64,000 bases of DNA from CAVXNB01 sp963763085. Lineage in GTDB: Bacteria; Actinomycetota; Acidimicrobiia; Acidimicrobiales; Bog-793. A program made the position numbers and the translations under genes. Shown here piece after piece: positions 55,742 to 64,000 of this stretch (within the stretch, counting starts at the first letter, position 1; each line of letters starts with the position of its first letter). The stretch spans positions 62,001 to 126,000 of the forward strand of contig CAVXNB010000001.1 of assembly GCA_963763085.1 (NCBI GenBank), read 5' to 3'. The notes under the pieces were generated by a model. It was not told the origin of the DNA and did no database searches. It saw nothing but the letters and a program-made list of their open reading frames with translations.

Positions 55742-58700
55742 TCAACCAGGCGTGAGCGACTCCAGGCCACTCGCTGACGGCATCACATCGGACTTGAGCA
55801 GGGCTCGAGCGCGGGCAAGCATCGGCTGAGTTCCGAGACGCTCGAAGGAATCGGCGGTCTCGTCCGCCAAGCGTTCGGCCTCGTCAGTTCGACCCTGGCG
55901 GGAGAGCCACTCGGCCAGGCCGAGCTGAGCACAAGCCGTCCAATAGGTGTAGCCAAGTTCGCTGAACCCCGTTGCCGCTGCCAAGAGGCCCGTTTCCACG
56001 CCGTCGCTGCCGCCCTTCGCGGCTGCTAGGAGCGATCGGACGCGGAGGATCTGAGCCTGCAGGAACGGTGGAATCTCACCCGGCGGCTGCTCTTCGAGCA
56101 GCTTCACGAGTCGCTCTGCTTCGTCGAGATCGCCCATGGCCAAGGCGGCGTCGATGGCGTCGGGGAAACTCAGGCGGATGGACTCGTTGGCGAGTGGGAG
56201 ACCGCCTCGGAGGAACTCGTCGATCGCGCGCAGAGCCGCATCAAGGGCAAGAGAAAAACTGCGCTCCATGAGGGCCACGCCGCTTTCAGCCGTCGCGTAC
56301 ATCGCCCGATCTTGAGCGTCGTCGCGTGTCTGCCATGTCGTCGCCCCTCGCGAGATGCTCGCGAGCGCGCGTGGCCTGACCACGCAACGCCTCCAGAAGG
56401 GCCATTTGGCAGTGAAGCCAGCTCGCCTCAGAGGACTCGTCCGCGCCGGCTTGCAGCGCGTCGGTCCCGAGACGTGAAGCCTCCTCGAAGCGCCCCGCCA
56501 TCGTCAGGACATAGATGAGGTTCTCGGTCGCCAGGATCTCGTGTCCTCGGGCACCCCAACGCCGAGCGACGACCAAAAGAGCCCGGCAATGCTCCTCGGC
56601 GCCGGGGAGATCCCGGGTCATGCAAAGGTCGGCCAGGTTGGATTCCGCGGACATTTCCTCCTGGGCGAGCCCAAGCCGCCGGGTGAGCTCGAGGGTTCCC
56701 TCATAACCGAGACGAGCCTCCTCGTGTCGTCCGACAAAGTGAAGGAAGAGGGCCCTTGACCCGAGGGCACGAGCGAGCGTGTTGGCCAGCTCGTAACGCT
56801 GGGCGAGCGTGAGAGCTTGTTCAATCGGCTCCGCGGCGTCCTGGGGACGGCCCGCAAAAATCAACGAGCCACCGAGTCCCTCCTGAAGCTCTGCCACGAC
56901 CGAAGGCGGGGCGCTGTCGGGATCGAGCGAAGCTATTGCCTCTTGGAGAAGCGCGATGGCGTGCTCGGCTCTGCCGAGCCTGCGAAGGGGGTGGGCAAAC
57001 TGCGCCGTCAAGCGCGCCGCATCGATCACAAGTCCGCCGACGCGGTAAGCGGTGACGGCGACTTCGAAATGGGCGAGCGCCCGCTCATAGAGTCCGGCGC
57101 GCGAAGCCATGCGCCCGGCCCTCTCGACGAGGCGGGTCCGGCTGGCTTCATCGGAGCTGAGCTCGGCGGCCGCGAGGTAGGCGGACTCGGCCGCTTCGGG
57201 CGCTCCGACCGACTCGGCTCTGTCAGCGGCGACGATGTAGGCGTCTTTCGCCTGCGAGCGCAGCTCGACAGCGCCAGGCTCGTCTCCTGCAGCCTTGTAG
57301 GCGTCGTTAAGGTGAGCGGCGATGACCTCGGCGACCTCGGCGCCCTCGTCGGGGAACGCGCTTCGCAGATGGGCTGCGGTACGAAGATGCCGGACCTTTC
57401 TCTCAGCCCTTGTCAACATGTCGTACGCGACTGACCTGATCAGCGATTGGGTGAAGGCGTACTGTCCTCGCTCGGGTGAGAGCTTGTCGGCTCGAACCGT
57501 GAGGACCTCCTTGCGCACGAGCGAGGACAGGATCTCGTCGAGTGCGGAGGGGTCCGTGTCGGTCACCGCTTCGATCGCCTGGCGGGGGAACGATCCGCCC
57601 AGCACCGAGCACTCCTTGACGAGCCGCCGCTCGTCGGGCGAGAGCGCATCGAGTCTCGACGCGATCAGCGCCGTCAGGCCCGGTGGGATCGCCAGGGGGC
57701 CGAGCTCTGCTACGAGATGGAGCGCCTGGTCGTCTCCCTTGGCAAGGATGCCCTTGTCGAGCAGGCTCCTTACGGTCTCGACCGCATAGAGCGGAATACC
57801 CTCGGCCCGCTCGACGATGCTCGCCTTTGCAGATGCGGGCAGGTCGGCCACGAGCCCATCCAGGAGCTCGCCGATCACCTCGTCAGAAAGCGGATCGAGG
57901 GGAATGGTTGTGACGCTGCGCCGGCTGAGTCCGAGTCCCCGCTTGTCCGTGCCTTCTGGCCGTGTGAGCACGAGGAGGAAGATTGCGCGGTCGCCGGACC
58001 ACTCGAGCAGGTGGTCGAGGAAGTCGACCATGCCCGCGTCTGCCCATTGCAGGTCCTCCACCACCATGACCACGGATTCGTGCTCGGCTAGTCGCTCGAA
58101 GAAGAGCCTCCATCCTGAAAAGAGGTCTTCTCTTGCCAACCCGTGGGCGGTCGGCAGTCCCAGGAGCTGCGCGATGCGGGGCGAGATGAACTCCCGGTCG
58201 GCAGGGTCCGGTATCCAGCGTTCGAGGCCCGTTCGCAGCCGTTCGGCTGCGACCTCCTGCGGATCCTCCTCGCTGATCTGGAGCCTCGCTCGGACCATCT
58301 CGGACAAGGCCCAGTAGCTGACCCCTTCGCCGTAGGAGAGGCAGCGGCCCGCGTGCCAGAGCACAGTTCCTGCGAGGCCGTCGGTGTACTTGAAGAACTC
58401 CCAGGCCAGGCGCGACTTTCCGACGCCCGCCACGCCGGACACGAGCACGAGTCTGGCCGAGTGGCGATCTGCCGAAGCGTGAAACAGCTCCTTCACGAGC
58501 CGAAGCTCGTGGTCGCGACCCGTGAAGGGCGCCTCCAGCCCGCTCGACCGCTGGGAGCCGGCGATTGCCGCGATTACCCTCGTCGCCTGGTGCAGGTGGA
58601 CGGGCTCGGCCTTTCCCTTGAGAGCATGCTCGCCGGCATCGAGGTAGGCGATGGCGGCGGCGGTGGCGGCACGGGTCGTCTCGTCGACATAACAGCATCC

Positions 58701-59333
58701 CGGAGGAGCGGCCGACTGGATCCGCGCGGCGGTGTTTACCCGGTCGCCGATGACCATGCCCTCTTCCGGCGTCTCGGTTGTGGCCACACCACCGGTCACG
58801 ACGCCCACTCGGGCCTTGAGGTCGGTGGCGTGCTCGGATCCATAGGCCGCTACCGCCAGGACGAGCTCGAGCCCAGCTCGTACAGCCCTTTCGGCATCGT
58901 CCTCCCTCGCGACCGGGACACCCCAGACGGCCATGACGGCATCGCCGATGAACTTCTCGACGGTGCCGCCGTAGCGGGCGACGATCGCCCGGGCGAGCTC
59001 GAAGTAGCCGGACAGGAGCTCTCTCACGTCTTCGGGCTCTTTCGACTCGGCGAGCGGAGTGAAACCGACGAGGTCGCAGAACAGCACCGAGACGTGTCGG
59101 AGCTCGGTGGTGGCCGAGGGCACTCCCGGATCGGGACGGGCCGCGTGCGCCGGGAGGACGGGGGCCTCCGAGGCACTGGCCGGCCTGACCGGCATCCCAC
59201 AGTCGACGCAGAACCCGTCATCGGGCTCGAGCTGGGCCCCGCACGCCGAACAGACGGCAAGCAATGCCCCGCCGCAGTTCCTACAGAACCGCTTGCCGTG
59301 CGGGGTCTCGCCTCCACATGTTGGGCAGCGCAC
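55742..59333 (-). CDS. Class III adenylate/guanylate cyclase-AAA ATPase-TPR protein (+1 frameshift)
   Basis: A composite of about 1196 residues from GTG with GGAGG six bases upstream. Two zinc ribbons (CPTCGGETPHGKRFCRNCG and CSACG..CVDCG) open the protein. The cyclase domain follows (VSVLFCDLVGFTPLAE with the metal Asp, FIGDAVMAVWG, VIGDRVNTAARIQS). Then come an AAA/NACHT-like ATPase (Walker A GVAGVGKS, Walker B MVVEDLQWAD) and a long alpha-helical TPR-type C-terminus. The last 190 residues lie in the next frame; deleting one base of the CC at 56333-56334 joins MQTRDDAQDRAMYATAES. This is the large signalling cyclase type common in actinobacteria. Confidence 0.85.
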
Positions 59334-59387
59334 CGCTCACCTCCCCTGCTCGCCGGAAGGTTAGTCCCCCTCCGATAACGTTCCGAT

Positions 59388-61997
59388 GTGAGGTCGGCGA
59401 AGAATCGTGGATCGCAGTACCGCCGCAACGCCTCCTGGAGCCGGATCATCCTTCCTGCCGTGCTCCTGGTGAGTATCGGTCTCGTGCCTCAAATGGCACG
59501 GCCGTGGGCCGCTGCCGCAACGAGTCAGGGGGGTGGTTCCTCTGACAAGCCGCCCACGGCCACCTCATGTCCATGGACCACCGCCGCGGCCGCGCGCAGC
59601 TCTTCGCCCCTCCAGTTGGCGGACCAGGTTCTGGCGCTCATGACCCTGAACGAGAAGATCGGAATGGTCGAGCTGAGAGGGACTTCGACGTACGAAAACG
59701 AGAACATCGGCGTGCCCCGGCTTTGCATACCGGCGCTCACGCTGCAGGACGGACCGAATGGTCTCAGTGCCGGCGATACAGGGGTCACGCAGCTGCCAGC
59801 CTCGATCGCGACTGCGGCCACCTTCGACCCTCCGATCGCCGGCAAGTACGGGCAGGTGCTCGGCGCCGAGGCCCACGCCCAAGGGATCGACGTCGTCCAG
59901 GCTCCGGACCTGAATCTGGTCAGGATTCCGACCAGCGGGCGCGTCTTCGAGACGTACGGCGAAGATCCCCACCTCGCCTCGACGATGGCGGTGGCCGAGA
60001 TCCAGGGCATCCAGTCGCAGGAGGTCATGGCCGAGGCCAAGCACTTCGCCGCCTATACCCAAGAGACCGCTCGGTCGACGCTGAACCAGCTGCTGTCGCT
60101 CCGGGCCTTCGAGGAGGTGTACCTCGCTCCGTTTCGAGCAGCGGTGCAAAGCAGTCATGTCGCAGCGGTCATGTGTGCACTCGGACAGATCAACGGGATC
60201 TATGCGTGCCAGAGCCCAGCAGTGTTGAACGTACTCAAACAGATGGGCTTCACCGGGTTCGTGCGGTCCGACGACGGGGCTGTCACCGTCCCGGCGGCAG
60301 CGTTCAACGCCGGGATGGACCTGATCAAGCCGGTTCCTCCGAACTTCGCCGAAGTGATGACGAGCGGCGCCGTCCCGGTCAGTCGTCTCGACGGCGCCGT
60401 GAGGACGATCCTCACCGAGATGTTCGCGTTCGGCATCATCGCCCATCCACCCACCGGCTCGATCAGGACGCCCGTTGCAACGCCACAGCATCACGTGGTC
60501 GCGCTCCAGGATGCGGAGACGTCGATCGTCCTGCTCCGCAACCGTTCATCGATCCTTCCGCTGAACCCGGCCAGTCTCGACTCGATCGCCGTCGTCGGCA
60601 GTGACGCGTCGACCGCTCCTGTCACGACCGGAGGTGGGAGCGCTGCGGTCGAAGCGCCCTACGTAGTCACACCGCTCAGCGCCATCCAAGGAGCGCTCAC
60701 GAGCTCGACCCAGGTGACCTACGTTCCCGCCACTTCGGCGGAGCCGGTCCTCACGATCTTGCCGCCCCCCAGCCTTGTCTCGCACCCGTCGACGACAACC
60801 ACCTCGTCGTCCACCACGACGTCCACGTCGTCGACCTCCACGACCACGACGACGACCCCGGTGCCGCTCTCGGCCGAGACGGCCACCTCGCCGCTCTCCG
60901 GTCCTGGCTGGAAGGACTCGAGCACGACCTTCACTCCCGACGTCACGAGCGCCTACCAGGTCACGCTCACAGCGGGCGGCGACAGCTGGCTGTATGTCAA
61001 CGGGTCCCTTCTCCTCGCCGACCGGGGGCTCCAGGGCCGGTGGCCCACCTCGACCTCGTTGACGCTCCACCGCGGCCACCCATACGTGTTCTCCCTGAAC
61101 GATTTCGACGGCCCCGGTATGGCGGCGCCGAGAGTGACGGTGCAGGACGTGGGTGGGGCCATCACCCAGGCGGCGACTGCCGCATCGAGGGCACAGGTGA
61201 CGATCGTCTTCGCGCACGACGCCGAGTCCGAGGGAGCAGACCGGCAAACCCTGGCCCTTCCGGGGTATCAGGACGCGCTGATCTCGGCCGTGGCGGCGGC
61301 GAGCCCCCGGACGATTGTGGTGCTCAATACGGGCGGCGCGGTGCTCATGCCATGGATCTCAAAGGTCGCCGCCGTACTAGAAGCCTGGTACCCGGGTCAG
61401 GAGGACGGCAAGGCGCTTGCCCCTGTCCTTTTCGGAAACGTCGACCCGTCAGGCCGGCTTCCCATAACGTTCCCGGAATCCGACTCGAAGACGCCGACCT
61501 CCGAGGCCGCGGACTGGCCGGGTGTCAACGACACCGTCTCCTTCGGGAACGGCCTCGACATCGGTTACCGTGGCTACGAGGCCGACGATCTACCGACCCT
61601 CTTCGCCTTCGGCTATGGCCTCTCCTACACCCACTTCAGCCTGTCGGATCTGACCGTCAAACGGTCAGGCTCCGGTGAGACCGCGAGCGTCAGGGTGAAG
61701 AACGACGGGCCGCTGAGAGGAACCGACGTTGTTCAGGCTTACCTGGAATTCCCCACGGGTGCCATGGAGCCGCCCAGGCAGTTGGTGGCCTTTTCGAGGA
61801 TCTGGCTGGGTTCGGGGGGTTCCGCAGTGGTGACGCTCGCGATCCCACACGCAGCCTTTCAAGACTTCCGCGGGACCAACAATTGGAACGCAGCGACCGG
61901 GACGAACAACTGGCGCGTGGTCACCGGCTTATACGAGCTACTCGTGGGGGAATCGTCGAACGACCTCCCGCTCCACACCGAGCTCGCAGCTCCGTGA
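59388..61997 (+). CDS. Secreted glycoside hydrolase family 3 with inserted Ser/Thr linker and PA14-like domain
   Basis: 869 residues from GTG. A signal peptide (residues 1-45) precedes the barrel domain (MTLNEKIGMVEL, LTLQDGPNGLS, FETYGEDPHLAS, AKHFAAYTQE). The nucleophile is Asp295 in FVRSDDGAV, where most GH3 beta-glucosidases have SDW. The second domain is split by a Ser/Thr run (about residues 465-490) and a PA14-like beta domain (WLYVNGSLLLADRG). It resumes with LALPGYQDALISAV and GRLPITFPES and ends in a fibronectin-like domain. It is extracellular; the sugar is unknown. Confidence 0.85.
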   Translation: MRSAKNRGSQYRRNASWSRIILPAVLLVSIGLVPQMARPWAAAATSQGGGSSDKPPTATSCPWTTAAAARSSSPLQLADQVLALMTLNEKIGMVELRGTSTYENENIGVPRLCIPALTLQDGPNGLSAGDTGVTQLPASIATAATFDPPIAGKYGQVLGAEAHAQGIDVVQAPDLNLVRIPTSGRVFETYGEDPHLASTMAVAEIQGIQSQEVMAEAKHFAAYTQETARSTLNQLLSLRAFEEVYLAPFRAAVQSSHVAAVMCALGQINGIYACQSPAVLNVLKQMGFTGFVRSDDGAVTVPAAAFNAGMDLIKPVPPNFAEVMTSGAVPVSRLDGAVRTILTEMFAFGIIAHPPTGSIRTPVATPQHHVVALQDAETSIVLLRNRSSILPLNPASLDSIAVVGSDASTAPVTTGGGSAAVEAPYVVTPLSAIQGALTSSTQVTYVPATSAEPVLTILPPPSLVSHPSTTTTSSSTTTSTSSTSTTTTTTPVPLSAETATSPLSGPGWKDSSTTFTPDVTSAYQVTLTAGGDSWLYVNGSLLLADRGLQGRWPTSTSLTLHRGHPYVFSLNDFDGPGMAAPRVTVQDVGGAITQAATAASRAQVTIVFAHDAESEGADRQTLALPGYQDALISAVAAASPRTIVVLNTGGAVLMPWISKVAAVLEAWYPGQEDGKALAPVLFGNVDPSGRLPITFPESDSKTPTSEAADWPGVNDTVSFGNGLDIGYRGYEADDLPTLFAFGYGLSYTHFSLSDLTVKRSGSGETASVRVKNDGPLRGTDVVQAYLEFPTGAMEPPRQLVAFSRIWLGSGGSAVVTLAIPHAAFQDFRGTNNWNAATGTNNWRVVTGLYELLVGESSNDLPLHTELAAP

Positions 61998-62031
61998 GGA
62001 TCGTCGCCGCTCCGCACCCGAGACAGCGGGC

Positions 62032-63039
62032 CTAGGCGATAGCCGGTATGACCTCCTCGGCCACGAGATGGAGGGTCTCGTGCTCCGATTCGTCGGGAAA
62101 GAAGATGGCTACCGAGCTGAGGCCCGCGTCGACCCAGCCGCTCACTTTTTCCGCAACCTCGTCGGGAGTCCCCACGAGCGCCAGATCCTCGAGCCACTGG
62201 TCGGGCATCTCTCGGGCGACCGCGTCGGTACCCCCGCGTTCCAAGATGGCCCCGAGCTGGTCGGAGATTCCGTAGGCGGCGAACGTGTTCATCGACGCGA
62301 ATTCCCCAAGAAACGAGGCAAGTACCGGACGCGCCTTCCGACGCGCCTCGGCCCCGTCGCGGTCGACGCAGGCCAGGGCGATCGTCGAGTACGCCATCTC
62401 CTCAGGTCGACGGCCGGCCCTCTCGAGTCCGATCGCCACGTGTCCCATGGCGTATCGGAAGTACTCCAGCCCTGCGGTTGCCGCGAAGAGTGTCACATCC
62501 GCAAGCTCACCGGCGAGCTGCAACATCTTGGGGCCCATGACGCCCATCGTGATGGGCACATCGGCGGCGGCAAAGTGGGTGATGCCCACAGCGTCGAGCG
62601 AGACGTGCTCACCTTCGAACGTCACGACCTCGCCGGTCAACAAGCGCTGCAAGGCACCGATGCGCTCTCGCATCGCCGCCACAGGGGTGTCGGGCATGAT
62701 TCCCATCTGCCGGAGCCAGTCCGGGAGCCCGAGGCCGATACCGGGCCGGAACCGTCCCGGGAAGGCTCTGCTGATGCCGGCTATCTCCATGGCGAGGATG
62801 GCCGGGTGGCGAGTCAGAGCCGACACGATGCTGGTCCCGACCGGGATGGCCCGGGTAGCCGAGAGTGCGAGGGTGACGCCGACCTGAGCAGGGATGTAGA
62901 AACAGTCCTCCGGCACCGTGAGATGGGAGTAACCCATCTCCTCGAGGCGGCGGGCCGTTTCGGGAATCTGCTCCGGAGGGGTCATGTCACCGATCGCCAC
63001 GCCGATGGGGTGGGCGTACAAGGCGGGCCCTCTACTCAT
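62032..63039 (-). CDS. LLM-class F420-dependent oxidoreductase
   Basis: 335 residues from ATG with GGAAGGA upstream. IPETARRLEEMGYSHLTVPEDCFYIPAQ, PVGTSIVSALTRHPAILAMEIAGISRAFPGRF, RPGIGLGLPDWLRQMG and LVGTPDEVAEKVSGWVDAGLSSVAIFFPD are typical of the F420-dependent luciferase-like family. Substrate unknown. Divergent from the Eis-like gene with about 40 bases between starts. Confidence 0.85.
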   Translation of the reverse strand: MSRGPALYAHPIGVAIGDMTPPEQIPETARRLEEMGYSHLTVPEDCFYIPAQVGVTLALSATRAIPVGTSIVSALTRHPAILAMEIAGISRAFPGRFRPGIGLGLPDWLRQMGIMPDTPVAAMRERIGALQRLLTGEVVTFEGEHVSLDAVGITHFAAADVPITMGVMGPKMLQLAGELADVTLFAATAGLEYFRYAMGHVAIGLERAGRRPEEMAYSTIALACVDRDGAEARRKARPVLASFLGEFASMNTFAAYGISDQLGAILERGGTDAVAREMPDQWLEDLALVGTPDEVAEKVSGWVDAGLSSVAIFFPDESEHETLHLVAEEVIPAIA

Positions 63040-63082
63040 GGACGATCCTTCCTTCCAGATGGCAAAGAGTAGGGTCCCACGC

Positions 63083-64000
63083 GTGGCCCTCGAAGTGCGA
63101 ACGATCAAGTCGTCGGAGTTCCCGAGCTTCGTCGCCTGCGCGGGCGCGGGCTTCTTCCACCCGGTCGCCGAGGGCTATCCGGAGTACTTCCTCGGAGACG
63201 TCGATCTGGAACGGACGTGGGCCGCCTTCGACGGCGGTGGCCTCGTCGGGACCCTCCGGTCGTTCGCGACCGAGCTCACCGTCCCCGAGCGGGTGCACGT
63301 GCCCGCAGCGGCGCTCACGAATGTCACGGTGGCACCGACGCACCGGCGACAGGGCCTTCTCACCGAGATGATCTCGGGCGACCTTCGCGCCGCCCGCGAT
63401 CGCGGCGAGCACGTCGGAATACTGATCGCTTCTGAGTTCCCGATCTATGGACGCTTCGGCTACGGCGCCGCCGTCGAGGGTGCGAGGTACACGGTTCGGG
63501 CCGACCACGCCCGGTTCCGAGAGGCGGGCGCCGGGACGATGGAACGCGTCACGCTCGCGGCCCTGCGCCAGGTGGCCCCGGCCGTGTACGAACGGTTCCG
63601 GCTCGACCAGCCGGGCTCGATCGAGCGGTCGGCGCGCTGGTGGGACCGCGTACTGCACCAGGTCGAGGTGCCAGGGGCCGATCCTTCGACGGACCAGGCG
63701 GCCATCTACCGCTCGCCCGACGGCGACCTGGAGGGCTACGTGCGCTATCAGGGCAAGCAGAGCTGGGAGGACATGCGTCCGACCGGGGTGCTCACGGTCG
63801 AGGAGATCGTCGCCACGACGCCGGCTGCCTACCAGAGCCTCTGGCGGTACTGCTGTGACATCGACCTGATGACAACGGTGGAGGCTGGCGACCGGTGTGT
63901 GGAGGAGCCGTTGGCGTTTCTCCTGACCGACGGGCGAGCTGTGCGGCAAACCGGCCGCTACGACTTCATCTGGGTCCGAGTCCTGGACCCGTGCGCCGCG
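63083..64000 (+). CDS. Eis-family GNAT acetyltransferase, 3'-truncated by window end
   Basis: 306 codons are visible from GTG 63083 (ATG 63059 is in frame and also possible). LEVRTIKSSEFPSFV opens the first GNAT domain; ALTNVTVAPTHRRQGLLTEM carries the acetyl-CoA pyrophosphate loop and FPIYGRFGYG the family motif. A second GNAT-like domain follows (VYERFRLDQPGSIERSARWWD), as in Eis, which N-acetylates amines in a hexameric assembly. The C-terminal sterol-carrier-like domain lies beyond the window. The frame has no stop before base 64000. Confidence 0.8.
   Translation, partial: MALEVRTIKSSEFPSFVACAGAGFFHPVAEGYPEYFLGDVDLERTWAAFDGGGLVGTLRSFATELTVPERVHVPAAALTNVTVAPTHRRQGLLTEMISGDLRAARDRGEHVGILIASEFPIYGRFGYGAAVEGARYTVRADHARFREAGAGTMERVTLAALRQVAPAVYERFRLDQPGSIERSARWWDRVLHQVEVPGADPSTDQAAIYRSPDGDLEGYVRYQGKQSWEDMRPTGVLTVEEIVATTPAAYQSLWRYCCDIDLMTTVEAGDRCVEEPLAFLLTDGRAVRQTGRYDFIWVRVLDPCAA

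Overview
This is a 64 kb, high-GC window with frequent GTG starts, two F420-type luciferase-like oxidoreductases, an Eis-type acetyltransferase and many exported proteins with Thr/Pro- or Gly-rich linkers. These traits point to an actinobacterium, possibly an uncultured Acidimicrobiia-like lineage; that placement is inference, since no rRNA is present. A recurring feature is single-base frameshifts. Eight otherwise intact genes (a ninth is likely) are each broken once or twice by what looks like one extra base in a short run of identical bases. I annotate each as one composite gene and treat the breaks as probable sequence errors.

Layout. 1-147 is the end of ribF. 156-7189 is a five-gene minus-strand operon for surface proteins: two PstS-type binding proteins, a third very large one, a sortase-like membrane protein lacking both catalytic residues, and a cupredoxin-like lipoprotein. 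It carries no transporter genes. 7302-12294 holds a DUF1275 membrane protein, a small nucleotide-sugar cluster (NeuD-like acyltransferase, GT2, DegT aminotransferase), a lactonase-like metallo-hydrolase and an HD-domain protein. 12405-17166 holds a K+ channel, a CorA-like transporter, a small secreted protein behind a structured leader, and a polytopic membrane protein. tRNA-Lys and tRNA-His follow.

17.5-39 kb is a catabolic block: dihydropyrimidinase/hydantoinase, a homocysteine methyltransferase homologue, a cyclase-family hydrolase, three SDRs, a GMC oxidoreductase, a dimethylformamidase-like amidohydrolase, an IclR regulator, HyuA/HyuB, a creatininase-family hydrolase, a PuuE-like deacetylase and two solute-binding lipoproteins. 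An M24 hydrolase (42.1-43.3 kb) may belong with it. The enzymes read as a route for opening cyclic or N-substituted amides and oxidising the released alcohols; the actual substrate is unknown.

39-50.7 kb carries a Gly-rich secreted protein, tRNA-Arg with copies of its 3' end, small secreted proteins, an ECF sigma factor with a partner membrane protein ending in a His-Pro-Lys repeat, an LLM oxidoreductase and a secreted eight-repeat protein. 50.7-64 kb carries a GGDEF-EAL protein, a MazF-type toxin with its antitoxin, a 1196-residue class III cyclase-ATPase, a GH3 glycosidase, a second LLM oxidoreductase and an Eis-like acetyltransferase cut by the window end.
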